Shown here piece by piece: positions 9,138 to 18,050 of a stretch of DNA of 64,000 bases (the first letter of the stretch is position 1; every line of letters begins with the position of its first letter). Under the pieces are notes generated by a model. That model was given only the letters and a program-made list of their open reading frames with translations, did no database searches and had not been told where the DNA came from. Made by a program: the position numbers and the translations under genes. The stretch is taken from the NCBI GenBank assembly GCA_903928445.1, contig CAIYRB010000163.1, forward strand, positions 29,654 to 93,653, given 5' to 3'. Source of the DNA: an uncultured Pseudomonadota bacterium. GTDB lineage: Bacteria > Bdellovibrionota_B > Oligoflexia > Oligoflexales > CAIYRB01.

Positions 9138-9926
9138 AAAAATTATGAGCTCCTGCCGGCCACCGAGCTGGTTCAAATAGGCAATATCCCAGTTGAAGCG
9201 GCTTGGGTCGACGACCACTGACCTGGCTTTGATCTGGGCTAGGCCGGTCAGTCCCGCTGGAACAGCGTAACGGCAAAAGGCATCCTCAGGGATCTTTAAG
9301 GCCTCTTCGGTGCTTAGCGGGCGTGGGCCGATGAGCGACATATCGCCGACTAAGATGTTGAACAATTGTGGCAGTTCGTCCAGGCTCCAGCGCCTGAGAA
9401 AGCGGCCAAGCGGCGTGATGCGCAAATCCTCGGTCACGGTGGGCCGACGATACCGCATGAGAGTCATATCGAAAATCGGTACAACTTTCTCCATTTCCAC
9501 ATGCATAGTGCGAAATTTCAAGATGGTAAAGGTGCGCAGGCGAAAGCCAACGCGAGGCTGTAAGAACAAGATGGGGCCTTTGCTCGTCAACCGAATCAAG
9601 AGGGCGATGGTGGCAAGGAGTGGAGACAAGGCAAGCAATGCCGATGCGGCAAAGGCCATGTCGAACAGGCGTTTAGCCAGACGAAAGCGCCAGCCGACGC
9701 GGCTTGGATTGTAATTGAGGTTGGCCATGAGCCGCAGCCGCGCCGGATAATCCCAGGACTTTAGGTCGACGGTTTTATCAAAGGCCTCACTCCAGGCATG
9801 AAGGGTGGTATCTTGCTCGGCTACGGTCAGCTCCGCTTTCTGTGCCAAAGCGGATCCCTCAGGCTCAGACTGGCCCTCAGACTTTATGCCCAACTGCATG
9901 GGGCTAGTGCTTGCATCCATTTGCAT
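9102..9926 (-). CDS. Initiating sugar-phosphate transferase (bacterial sugar transferase family)
   Basis: A 274-residue monotopic phosphoglycosyl transferase that would start repeat-unit synthesis by moving a sugar-1-phosphate onto undecaprenyl phosphate. Residues 1-80 form a non-conserved hydrophilic N-terminus. A membrane segment follows at about 90-112 (DMAFAASALLALSPLL). Conserved family blocks are KFRTM (137-141), SLDELPQL (181-188, containing the catalytic Asp-Glu pair) and GDMSLIGPRP (194-203). It is shorter than WbaP/WcaJ, lacking their four N-terminal helices, and resembles PglC/EpsL-sized enzymes with an added N-terminus. It follows the GT4 gene at 9945 by a short gap and is likely co-transcribed with it. 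Confidence 0.88.
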   Translation of the reverse strand: MQMDASTSPMQLGIKSEGQSEPEGSALAQKAELTVAEQDTTLHAWSEAFDKTVDLKSWDYPARLRLMANLNYNPSRVGWRFRLAKRLFDMAFAASALLALSPLLATIALLIRLTSKGPILFLQPRVGFRLRTFTILKFRTMHVEMEKVVPIFDMTLMRYRRPTVTEDLRITPLGRFLRRWSLDELPQLFNILVGDMSLIGPRPLSTEEALKIPEDAFCRYAVPAGLTGLAQIKARSVVVDPSRFNWDIAYLNQLGGRQELIIFLHTFAAIRDKC

Positions 9927-9944
9927 AGGTCCACCGTGTCTAGA

Positions 9945-11099
9945 TTAGCTGGCATTAGCCAACTGCTGTTTAGGATCGTCTTCGGTCAGGGCTTCTATGG
10001 TGGCGCGGTAGCGTTCGGCGAAGCGTTCCCGCGTTAACTCGTTTTGCCAAAAGCGCATGTTCCCCTCGCCGCAGCTGCGGCGCTTGGCTGGGTCGGCGAG
10101 GAGCTGTTGCAGGGCGCTGCGCAGAGCCGCGGTGTTTTCGGGAGGAACCACGGCGCCGCACTGGCCGCCGCGCGCCAAATAAGCCACGCCAGTCGCCAAG
10201 CTGGTGGTGATCACCGGTTTGCCGTAGGAAAAGGCCTCGGCAATCACCAGACCGTAGGCCTCAGCAGCCGTCCGCGACGGCGCGACGAGGATATCGCAGC
10301 TGGACAGACGCTGCTGCTTTTCGCCGTCGGACACATGCCCGACAAAGCTGACCTGGCTGGTGATGTTGAGCGATCTGCATTGCGCAACAAGTGCTTCGCG
10401 CTCTGGACCAACGCCGATGATCGTCAACTTCCACGCGCCTTGCAGTCCGCTAAGGGCCTCAAGTAGCAGATCAAAGCCCTTATATTTAACCAAACGACCG
10501 ATCGCCAGCAGCTCCATCCCACTGCTGGGTGGCCGCTGCAGCTGAGCCACGGCGGGTGCGGTAGGGAAGGGGATGATATCGGTCTTGGCACTGAGGCCTT
10601 GCATCGACACAAGGCCAGCGGCGAGTTCTCTGCTTGCTGCGATCAGGCGGACGCTACGACGCAGGAGGGGCTTCTGTACCAAGGCCTCCCACAGTCGCCC
10701 GAGCTTTGGCCAGCGCACCATTCCGACATGCATGATCGGCACGACCTTCGGCCACAAGTGCTTGGGCGTGGACATCAGGTATTTAAGCAGCGCCGCCTCG
10801 GCGAGGGGATTGGGTAAATGTACGTGCACGACGTCGCAGCTTTTTAGATAGGATTCCAGACGGAAGAAATCCGGAGCAAACGGCACCGGACCAAAGCGGC
10901 CATAGACAGGCAACGGCGCCAGCTCGATGCCGCGTCGACTCGGTTGCGGCAGTGCGCCGCCCGGGTCGGCGCCAACGATCACAACCCTTGCGCCCATGGC
11001 AACCCCGGCGCAGGCGAGCTCCTCAGTCACCGCCTCCATGCCGCCGCTATAGGACGGTAGGTATTTGGCTAAATGGACAATGGTCAGAGCGCGTGACAT
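9945..11099 (-). CDS. Glycosyltransferase, GT4 family
   Basis: A 384-residue GT4 enzyme. The ATG at 11099 is chosen because AGGAGG lies nine bases upstream; a TTG nine bases earlier would abut the Shine-Dalgarno. The N-terminal loop YSGGMEAVTEEL, the donor-domain start AIGRLVKYKGFDLLLEAL and the E-x7-E motif in EAYGLVIAEAF are all present. It lies upstream of the initiating sugar transferase, so the pair may carry out the first two steps of the repeat unit: priming, then addition of the next sugar (inference). Confidence 0.88.
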   Translation of the reverse strand: MSRALTIVHLAKYLPSYSGGMEAVTEELACAGVAMGARVVIVGADPGGALPQPSRRGIELAPLPVYGRFGPVPFAPDFFRLESYLKSCDVVHVHLPNPLAEAALLKYLMSTPKHLWPKVVPIMHVGMVRWPKLGRLWEALVQKPLLRRSVRLIAASRELAAGLVSMQGLSAKTDIIPFPTAPAVAQLQRPPSSGMELLAIGRLVKYKGFDLLLEALSGLQGAWKLTIIGVGPEREALVAQCRSLNITSQVSFVGHVSDGEKQQRLSSCDILVAPSRTAAEAYGLVIAEAFSYGKPVITTSLATGVAYLARGGQCGAVVPPENTAALRSALQQLLADPAKRRSCGEGNMRFWQNELTRERFAERYRATIEALTEDDPKQQLANAS

Positions 11100-11286
11100 C
11101 CCTTCCAACCTCCTAAATCCTCCGATGTAGTGGCTACATCTCGAGACCTACAGGTACTATCGGAAGGGTTTAGCAATGCCTTTAGGAAAATTTTTTAAAC
11201 AGACAAATTACAATAAATATCATCTATTACGCTTAGTCCCCGGACAGGGAAGACGCCGTTTCGGCTGCTCAGGGACTCTATAGAGC

Positions 11287-11312
11287 GGCGTGGCCGTCTG
11301 CATGACCACGCC
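11287..11312. terminator. Stem-loop between two minus-strand genes
   Basis: GGCGTGG (11287-11293) and CCACGCC (11306-11312) form a 7-bp stem with a 12-base loop, about 20 bases after the stop of the PA14 lipoprotein. There is no U-tract, so an intrinsic terminator is uncertain. A further imperfect palindromic area lies at about 11235-11280. The rest of the 11100-11332 gap is AT-rich and holds no gene. Confidence 0.3.
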
Positions 11313-11332
11313 CGCTCAGCCTCTATACAAAC

Positions 11333-12943
11333 TTAATTCGCTTTAGGACGGCTAAAGACATTGGCTGGGATGATGCTGAAGGCGCTATCATTAGGTCCCT
11401 TCCAGGCCAGCTGTAGCGCCAGGTAGATCGGGGGTCCTTGAAAGTAATCCAAACGGAACGAATGCATCCCCGCGGTCATCTGTACTGGAGCGCCAGTCGC
11501 CGTTTGGATCGAATGGACGCCATCATCATTGGCGACGACTTGACCATCGATATAGAGCACTGCACCATCGTCCGCGTTTAACTGAAAGGCGTAGGCACCA
11601 GGTGAGGGAATATTGATCTGGCCCTGAAAGCGCACCGAGAACCACGCAGTCAAGCTGGGAAAGCCAGGGAAACCTTGCTGATAAGGGGTGTTAGGCACAT
11701 CAAAGTTGGCCAAGACGATGTTGGCGATCGGCGTTTGCGTAAACCAAGCGGCGGTTAGCGTGGCCGTGCTTACCTGTTGGCCAGCGGGAATGGCAAAGAC
11801 ATTGCCGACTGGGCCCTGGGTGGTGCCGTTGTCAACGACGCCGATAGCACCGTCGGCAAGCAAACGGATGCTGCAGGTACCGCTAGTATCACCAGCCTTG
11901 TTTGGCGTGGCGATGATCTTCACATCAAACGAGGAGGTGATGACTGCGGGTGCCTGGTAAACCGCTTGGTGCGAGCCTGCGGCGCCGGGGACGACCTTGC
12001 CGATATCCACCGGCGGCGTCAGAGTATCAGGCACGATCTGATAGCTGACGTCGCCACTCACGCCGCTCCAGGTGAGGAGCGTGGTTGTTGCTGCCTTAAC
12101 GATGCTTTCTCTGGTCGCGCAGACCAAGCCGCCGGTGACCATGACCGTGGTGCTACCCGTAGCACCACCCAGCGTAGCGGTGATCGTCGTCGAGCCCGAA
12201 TTGGGTATGGTGATGAGGCTCTCGTTGCCGGGCGCGCCAGTGATTGTGGCAACACCGCCGCTGGGGGGGGTGCCGCCAGCGCCCTGGCTTTTGATCTTTT
12301 GACCGTTGACCCCCCAATCGACTTGGGATGTCACCTCCGTCGTGTGGCCGTCGCTGTAGGTCGCGATCGCTTTGACGGTGGCTGGTGTCCCTGCGCTCAG
12401 TGTCGATGTCGTCACCACAGCGATTGCGACGATCTGTGCCGAGGTGATGGTGACTTGTGCCTGGGCAATGACTCCACCACTGCTAGCGGTGAGTGTGGCG
12501 ATGCCGATCTTTGTCGCCTTGATCAGACCCGGATGGTTTACGGCATCGCTGGCTTCAAGCGCACTACCGTCGCCAGTGCTCCAGGTGACCTGGGCGGTGA
12601 TGTCCTTCTTGCTGCCGTCGCTCATCGTGCCGGTCGCGGTGAATTGCTGAGTGGCACCGTCGCCTAAGGTCGGAGTTCCGGGGGTGATGGTGATGCTTGT
12701 TAGAACCACCGCAGACGCAGCTTTAGACCCATCCGTACTAGCAGCGGCAGCCGCAGACGACGCATCGTCTGGGTCTTTTTGCGGTGCTGAATCGTGCTGC
12801 GCGGTGGCGTCGCCTGGGGACGGCGCGGCGCCGCCGGCCACGGCGGCAGAGGTCAAGGAGTGGCTGGATTCCTGTTTGAACGCAGTGGGATTGTTGCCGC
12901 AGCTGATGCACAGAAATAACCCGATGATCTTGATTTGCCGCAT
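11333..12943 (-). CDS. Surface lipoprotein with Ig-like (Big_2) repeats and a PA14 domain
   Basis: A 536-residue protein. The N-terminus MRQIKIIGLFLCISCGN is a short signal sequence with a likely lipobox Cys at residue 15. A low-complexity Ala/Ser region follows to about residue 75. Two bacterial Ig-like domains then occupy about 80-175 and 170-270: the first has ITITPGTPTLGDGATQQF and the second a matching TYSDGHTTEVTSQVDW block. The C-terminal 130 residues read as a PA14 domain (FSVRFQGQINIPSPGAY, then LNADDGAVLYIDGQ, then HSFRLDYFQG), a fold that often binds carbohydrate. A cell-surface role with the adjacent polysaccharide locus is inferred. A run of eight C on the coding strand interrupts the Ig region. 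Confidence 0.75.
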   Translation of the reverse strand: MRQIKIIGLFLCISCGNNPTAFKQESSHSLTSAAVAGGAAPSPGDATAQHDSAPQKDPDDASSAAAAASTDGSKAASAVVLTSITITPGTPTLGDGATQQFTATGTMSDGSKKDITAQVTWSTGDGSALEASDAVNHPGLIKATKIGIATLTASSGGVIAQAQVTITSAQIVAIAVVTTSTLSAGTPATVKAIATYSDGHTTEVTSQVDWGVNGQKIKSQGAGGTPPSGGVATITGAPGNESLITIPNSGSTTITATLGGATGSTTVMVTGGLVCATRESIVKAATTTLLTWSGVSGDVSYQIVPDTLTPPVDIGKVVPGAAGSHQAVYQAPAVITSSFDVKIIATPNKAGDTSGTCSIRLLADGAIGVVDNGTTQGPVGNVFAIPAGQQVSTATLTAAWFTQTPIANIVLANFDVPNTPYQQGFPGFPSLTAWFSVRFQGQINIPSPGAYAFQLNADDGAVLYIDGQVVANDDGVHSIQTATGAPVQMTAGMHSFRLDYFQGPPIYLALQLAWKGPNDSAFSIIPANVFSRPKAN

Positions 12944-13127
12944 GATTTACCCGTCTCTAAGAAGTTGTTTAGGGGCACATGCGATGCTGCTAAGGCATCT
13001 TAAAACCCATGTCGTCCCCTGCCCGTCAGAACTTGAATAGACCTTTGGCCGATATTCGAATGAACGAATACAGGTCAATTCTTGTAGGAGGTTAAAGCTA
13101 CAAGTGACGCCTCTGCTGCGGGCGCAA

Positions 13128-14015
13128 TTACGGCGAGGCTCGCTTTGGCCCAAGTACGCTCGACGCCGGCGCAGGTGCCGCCGTCGGATTCAACGCCGGA
13201 TTAGGTCCTGGATTTGCCGCTGGCCCATGGGAGCGTGTCGCAGGAGCCGGACCTGCCGCTGGAGCCGGAGCTTTGGCCGCGGGCTGAGCGGTTGTGCTGC
13301 GACCCTCTTGCTGGTCAAACATCGCTGTCATAGCATTGTTGATGGCGACCCCTAGAGCCCGTTCTTCCGGCGTTTTAAACGTCGCACCAGGTACCGTTGG
13401 CAGTGGTTGTTGGATGCGCGTTGGCAGTGAGGCGACATGCCAAATGCTGTCGTGCGTGCCTTTGACGTAGAGGTCAAAGGAGACCTTGGCGCTGACGCTG
13501 GCTTGATCTGGCCCCGCCTTGCTGGGCAGCGCATTTTTTTCGACGAGAAAGCCGATGTCAATCAAGCCATCAACCGCTAGGGACTTGAACAGATCACTGC
13601 GGTTTTTATAGCTTAGATTGAACGACTCGATCGCCGCAAGGAGCCCACTTACGCGGATGCCAGCTATCATTAGGTGGCTGGTAAATTGCTTATAGAGTGG
13701 TTTATAGACGTCATTTTTGCGGACCTCTGCCGACGCGAGGGCGGTCCACTGCTGCTTTTGCTGCAGTCGATACGCGACTAGTTGATACAGGGACTCCGCC
13801 GTCTGCTGCGAATGCAGGATGTATTTCAAAGATTGGTCATCCGCCTTGGCGGTTGCCGCAAAGCCGATGACCGCGACCTTTTTCACGCGGCGGATCGCCT
13901 TCATGTCAGGAGTCGTAACGCAGCCAAGGGCCGAGCAAAGGACAAAGGTGACGAACCCGGCCCTGCAGCGGCTGCGCGCCGCCTTGGTTTTAGGGCCCGT
14001 CACAAAAACCTCCAT
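13128..14015 (-). CDS. Lipoprotein with Pro/Ala-rich C-terminal tail, unknown function
   Basis: A lipoprotein of 295 residues if it starts at the ATG at 14015, where GAAGG lies upstream; a GTG at 14030 overlapping the acyl-CoA dehydrogenase stop is the alternative. A basic N-terminus leads to VTFVLCSALGC, a good lipobox. The body (about residues 35-235) has KKVAVIGFAATAKAD near its start and reads as an alpha/beta domain; no family was recognised. The final 60 residues are Pro/Ala/Gly repeats (PAPAAGPAPA and similar) typical of disordered spacers in envelope proteins. It directly follows the acyl-CoA dehydrogenase gene and may be co-transcribed with it. Confidence 0.6.
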   Translation of the reverse strand: MEVFVTGPKTKAARSRCRAGFVTFVLCSALGCVTTPDMKAIRRVKKVAVIGFAATAKADDQSLKYILHSQQTAESLYQLVAYRLQQKQQWTALASAEVRKNDVYKPLYKQFTSHLMIAGIRVSGLLAAIESFNLSYKNRSDLFKSLAVDGLIDIGFLVEKNALPSKAGPDQASVSAKVSFDLYVKGTHDSIWHVASLPTRIQQPLPTVPGATFKTPEERALGVAINNAMTAMFDQQEGRSTTAQPAAKAPAPAAGPAPATRSHGPAANPGPNPALNPTAAPAPASSVLGPKRASP

Positions 14016-14029
14016 GATGGTCGCCTTCA

Positions 14030-15892
14030 CTAGGAGGCGAAGCTTTCGTCGCTGATCGCAAGCAGCGAGAGGTCCTCGTTTTTAATGGTCGCTGCGAGCA
14101 GGCTGGCTTCAGGCAAGACGTTTTTCAGATAAAAAGTCGCGCCGTGCAGTTTGCCAAGATAATAAGCGGCGTCGGCGTGACGCTTGGCCAAGGCGGTAAC
14201 GGCAGCTTGATCGTTTGGATCGACGCCGTTCTCGGCAGCAATAGCGAGAAATTTTGGCGCGGCGATTCCAGCTGCCCAATAATGAAACCAGCCCAAGGCG
14301 ACCGTTCCGAATAGATTGAGAAATGGATAGGCTTTGACCAAAGGCACGATCTGCTTACCGCTCTTGCTACATTCCTGGAAGTAGACGGCACTGCCGACTA
14401 AATCCTTGATGGCCTGGATCATCGGACCGACAAGCGGCGCCAGCAGCGGCTGATCTTTGTGGCGATGGACTCGCTCCTGCATCATCGTGACCAGGGCCTT
14501 AAAGGTTTCGCCTTTGTTCATGCCCAACTTGCGGCCGATGAGATCCAGCGCCTGCACTCCGTTGGTACCCTCGTAGATCGAGCCGATCTTCATATCGCGC
14601 ATCAGCTGCTCGATTGGATAATCCTGGGTGTAGCCATAACCACCATGGGTCTGCAGCGCCAGATCGGTGACGCGAAAGCCGATGTCGGTGCAGTAGGCTT
14701 TGACTATTGGGATCAGGAGATCCCTGATGCCGTCCCAAGTGGCCCCTTCGGTGCCGCTGGTGCAGTGGGCCTTGTCGTCGGCGAGTGAGCAAAAGTAAAC
14801 CAGGCCGCGCATGCCCTCGACGTGGGTCTTCATCCACATCAACATGCGCCTGACATCGGGGTGACGGATGATCGGCACCTTCGCTGCGTTCGGGTCCTTG
14901 GCCTGAGTCGCGTCTGAGCTTTGCACGCGCTCGGTGGCATACTTGAGGGCCTGCAGGTAGGCGAGTGAAGCCGTGCCGACGCCTTGAATGCCCATGCCGA
15001 TACGGGCTTCGTTCATCATTTGAAACATGATGCGAAGGCCTTGGCGCGGCTCGCCGAGGATTTCACCATAGCAATCCTGTTGATCACCGAAGCTCATCGC
15101 ACACGTAGCGCTACCCTTTAAGCCCATTTTGTGTTCGATGCCGGAAATGGTGTAGTCATTGCGGCGACCGAGGCTGCCATCGGCGTTGACTAGGAACTTT
15201 GGCACCAGAAAGATCGACACTCCACCAGCGCCGGCGGGGTCACCCTCGATCCTGGCCAGTACGGGGTGAATGATATTGCTGTATAGATCCGAGTCGCCAC
15301 CCGAGATAAAGATCTTTGATCCCACCAAGCGGTAACTGCCATCAGGCTGCTTGATGGCGCGTGTCGTCAGAGCGCCGACGTCGGTGCCTGCTGCAGGCTC
15401 CGTCAGGGCCATCGTGCCACCCCACGTACCGGCGTACATGGGCGCCATATAGGTGCTTTTTTGTGCTTCAGAACCGTGGTTCGCAATAAGGTTGGCGGCG
15501 CCGACCGACGCCTCCATATAGAGATTGAAACCCATGTTGAAGATGACGTGCTCGCGCACCGCGGTATCCATCAGCAGCGGCATGCCCTGGCCGCCGAGTT
15601 CCACCGGCACGTGCACCGCGGCCAGGCCCGATTCGATAAACGCATCGCGCAGCGCGTGGTAGCACGCTGGAACTCTGACTTGGCCATCCTTGAGCGAGGC
15701 ACCTTCGCGGTCGGCGACGGCGAAGGTTGGCCAGACCGTCTCTCGGCTGAGCTTGGCGGACAGTTCCAGGGCCATGTCGAACATCGACCGATCGTAGTCG
15801 CGGTAGGGTTCGTACTGCAGCAGTTGCTCGATCTCAAGCATTTCATAGAGGACGAAGGCTTGATCGCGGGTATCGACGCTAAACGAGGTCAT
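14030..15892 (-). CDS. Acyl-CoA dehydrogenase, DmdC-like 600-residue class
   Basis: A 620-residue FAD flavoenzyme that introduces a trans-2,3 double bond into an acyl-CoA and passes electrons to ETF. The N-terminal extension, the helical domain with VPVELGGQGM, the beta domain with MALTEPAAGTDVGAL (about 160-175), and the C-terminal helical domain with the catalytic Glu in SIYEGTNGVQALD are all present. The C-terminal extra domain of about 130 residues is characteristic of the longer class that includes 3-methylmercaptopropionyl-CoA dehydrogenase (DmdC) and related fatty acyl-CoA dehydrogenases. The exact acyl substrate cannot be told from sequence. The downstream cyclic-nucleotide-binding protein gene is oriented the same way and lies just upstream in transcription. 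Confidence 0.9.
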   Translation of the reverse strand: MTSFSVDTRDQAFVLYEMLEIEQLLQYEPYRDYDRSMFDMALELSAKLSRETVWPTFAVADREGASLKDGQVRVPACYHALRDAFIESGLAAVHVPVELGGQGMPLLMDTAVREHVIFNMGFNLYMEASVGAANLIANHGSEAQKSTYMAPMYAGTWGGTMALTEPAAGTDVGALTTRAIKQPDGSYRLVGSKIFISGGDSDLYSNIIHPVLARIEGDPAGAGGVSIFLVPKFLVNADGSLGRRNDYTISGIEHKMGLKGSATCAMSFGDQQDCYGEILGEPRQGLRIMFQMMNEARIGMGIQGVGTASLAYLQALKYATERVQSSDATQAKDPNAAKVPIIRHPDVRRMLMWMKTHVEGMRGLVYFCSLADDKAHCTSGTEGATWDGIRDLLIPIVKAYCTDIGFRVTDLALQTHGGYGYTQDYPIEQLMRDMKIGSIYEGTNGVQALDLIGRKLGMNKGETFKALVTMMQERVHRHKDQPLLAPLVGPMIQAIKDLVGSAVYFQECSKSGKQIVPLVKAYPFLNLFGTVALGWFHYWAAGIAAPKFLAIAAENGVDPNDQAAVTALAKRHADAAYYLGKLHGATFYLKNVLPEASLLAATIKNEDLSLLAISDESFAS

Positions 15893-15945
15893 GAGGCGCT
15901 CCGATCTTCAGGCGAAAGCACGGTAAACATAGAGGCTGCGTCCAA

Positions 15946-16428
15946 TTAGCGGTGGTGGGAGCCGTGTTGCTTGGCCCGCAGTGAGCGGATTTCCTTAGTG
16001 GTCTTCTCGAATAAAATGCCCAGGTGCCAAGCGAGGGCTTTGTAGACCTTGAGGGCCACGGCCGGTTTGGCCTCGATGGCAAGGGTCAGCTTGTCAAAGC
16101 CGATGCGGATGACCTCGGTCCTTTCGACGACCTCGACGGAGGTGCCACGTGGGCTATGCGACAGTAGCGAGGTCTCGCCGAACAGCGCACCGCTACCGAG
16201 CAGGCCAAAGCTGTCCTCGGTGTGGTTGGTCGGGCCCCAGGTCTCGGTTTGGACGGTGCCGTAGCGGACGATGAACAAGGATTCCGGCTTGTCGCCCTGA
16301 CTGAATATAGTCTCGCCGGGTTCGTAGGCGTGAAGTTCGGCCACGGCCGCGATCACGCTTAATTCATCGCTGCTAAGGGTAGAGAAAAGGTAGGCCTTTT
16401 TCAGATCTTTAAGCCATTCATTGGACAT
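15946..16428 (-). CDS. Single-domain cyclic-nucleotide-binding protein
   Basis: A 160-residue protein consisting almost only of a cNMP-binding (CRP-type) beta-roll: ETIFSQGDKPESLFIVRYG (about 39-57) and the phosphate-binding cassette LFGETSLLSHSPRGTSVE (about 84-101), where Glu and Arg would contact the ribose-phosphate. No helix-turn-helix follows; the C-terminus is a helix ending in a basic HGSHHR tail. It is therefore not a classical CRP regulator but a sensor or regulatory subunit. It lies immediately upstream of the acyl-CoA dehydrogenase in the same direction, so joint expression is likely. Function beyond ligand binding is unknown. Confidence 0.75.
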   Translation of the reverse strand: MSNEWLKDLKKAYLFSTLSSDELSVIAAVAELHAYEPGETIFSQGDKPESLFIVRYGTVQTETWGPTNHTEDSFGLLGSGALFGETSLLSHSPRGTSVEVVERTEVIRIGFDKLTLAIEAKPAVALKVYKALAWHLGILFEKTTKEIRSLRAKQHGSHHR

Positions 16429-16571
16429 CGTGCAAAACCTTTCGCGGTAGATGCGGCTACGGTTTGATGATGGTATCTTATCCGTGAAAAGTCACGAATG
16501 CGCCAGATGATATGCGAAAGGGGGTAGCACCTTGTGGCGGATCGGCGTAGACATACGCCCAGAGGACACCT

Positions 16572-18035
16572 ATGGTAAAGCCATCCATGCTGAATCGTCG
16601 GCGTTTCATCCAGGCTAGCGCCGTGGTTGGTGCCACGGCCTTGGTGACGGAGGCTAAGGTCGCCACCGATGGTGACTATGGGGCTAGTTCTTCCGTCGTT
16701 GCGCGCGACGGTGAGTTTTGCAACTGGACTGGTAACATCCGCTCGCGCCCGGCTTCCATGGTGCGTCCCAGCACTTTGGCGGAGCTTCAGGCTGCCGTCA
16801 GCGCTGCGGTCAAAGTCAAAGCCGTCGGTAGCGGGCACAGCTTTACTCCCTGTGCCCATACCAACGAAACGATGATTCAAACCGATGATTTGACAGAAAT
16901 TCTTGCGGTGGATCCGGTGCTCCTCCGGGTTAAGGTCGAGGCTGGCAAGAAATTGTTCGAGCTCAATGACGAGCTTGCCGAATTGGGCCTGGCGATTCCC
17001 AGCCTCGGTGATGTCGTTGTGCAATCGTTGGCGGGAGCGATCTCGACCGGCACCCATGGCACCGGTATGGCCTGGGGCTCACTCTCTGATGGTGCCTTCG
17101 TCCACGGCATGGAACTGGTCCTTGCTGATGGCACCTTGCTGTCGCTAGACGCGGATCGCCCCGCCGACCTGCCGCTGCTGCAGGCCGCGAGGCTGGGTCT
17201 AGGCTGCTTGGGGATTGTCTACTCCATCACCTTAAACTTGGTACCCGCCCACAATCTCGAGCGGCGCAGCCGGTTGATGACTTTGGCCGAAGCCTTGGAG
17301 CCGCGACGATACCATAGCAACGATCACTTCGAATTCTTTCGCTTTCCCTTCACGGATAAGGTCCAGGGCGTTACGCGCAACATCACCACGGCGCCGCCGC
17401 AAAAGCAGTTGTTGCGCAGTTTTTTCGCCAAGCTAGTCATTGAAAATGCCTGCCTTGGGACCATCCTCAATGTCGCGTCGCTGCGGCCCAACATGGTGCC
17501 TCGGGCCATGGCGCTGCTGGCGGACCTGGTGCCGAGCGAGGTCCAGGTCGATCGCTCCGAGTTGGTGATGAGTTCAAAGCGTTGGGTGCGGGCTTTTGAA
17601 ATTGAGTATGCCATTCCGCTCGACCGTGCTGCCGAGATGCAAGAGCGCTACGGCGCCGTCGTCAAGGCCTTCGCTGCGCGCCGGAAGGATCCATACTACG
17701 CCAATTTTCCGACCGAGTGTCGCTTTGCCCGAGGCGACCTGGGTAATTTACTCAGCCCAACTCAGGGGCATGACAGCTGCTGGTTTTCGGTGGCGTCGCA
17801 TATCTCCTTTGCCGGCTATGAGTCGTTCTTCCGTGCGGTCGAGGTCGAGTTGTTGGAAGTAGGTGGGCGGCCGCATTGGGGCAAGATGTTTTACCGTAAT
17901 CCGGTCGAGTTATATCCAGACTTCGCGGCCTTTGCCAAGGTTAGGCAACACCTTGATCCGCACGGCAAGTTCAGCAACGTCTATGTTGAACGCTTGCTTG
18001 CTGGCGAGGAGATGAAAAATGACCTGTCGGTATAG
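16572..18035 (+). CDS. Tat-exported FAD-linked oxidase of the gulonolactone/arabinonolactone oxidase family
   Basis: A 487-residue protein with a Tat signal (NRRRFIQASAVVGATAL, residues 8-24), so it is exported folded. The FAD_binding_4 (VAO-type) domain has KAVGSGHSFTP (about 83-93), where the His is the usual site of covalent flavin attachment, and GAISTGTHGTG (about 155-165). The C-terminal ALO domain ends with the family motif RPHWGKMFYRNP. Family members oxidise aldono-1,4-lactones or sugar alcohols with O2 or another acceptor. Substrate is unresolved: L-gulono-, D-arabinono- or xylitol-type are all possible. The gene is divergent from the cNMP-binding protein and is followed by a convergent aldehyde dehydrogenase. 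Confidence 0.85.
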   Translation: MVKPSMLNRRRFIQASAVVGATALVTEAKVATDGDYGASSSVVARDGEFCNWTGNIRSRPASMVRPSTLAELQAAVSAAVKVKAVGSGHSFTPCAHTNETMIQTDDLTEILAVDPVLLRVKVEAGKKLFELNDELAELGLAIPSLGDVVVQSLAGAISTGTHGTGMAWGSLSDGAFVHGMELVLADGTLLSLDADRPADLPLLQAARLGLGCLGIVYSITLNLVPAHNLERRSRLMTLAEALEPRRYHSNDHFEFFRFPFTDKVQGVTRNITTAPPQKQLLRSFFAKLVIENACLGTILNVASLRPNMVPRAMALLADLVPSEVQVDRSELVMSSKRWVRAFEIEYAIPLDRAAEMQERYGAVVKAFAARRKDPYYANFPTECRFARGDLGNLLSPTQGHDSCWFSVASHISFAGYESFFRAVEVELLEVGGRPHWGKMFYRNPVELYPDFAAFAKVRQHLDPHGKFSNVYVERLLAGEEMKNDLSV

Positions 18036-18050
18036 CGCCTGCGTCCTTGC

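Noticed and set aside
11777..12667. Plus-strand open frame of nearly 300 codons opposite the PA14 lipoprotein
   Set aside because: It is antisense to a gene with clear Ig-like and PA14 domains and a lipobox; its composition (Asp/Arg/Gly-rich, no motif) is that of a frame shadow in GC-rich DNA.
13128..13330. Possible periplasm-spanning TonB-like function of the Pro/Ala tail
   Set aside because: The tail lies at the C-terminus of a lipoprotein with no TonB domain; only a disordered tail can be claimed.
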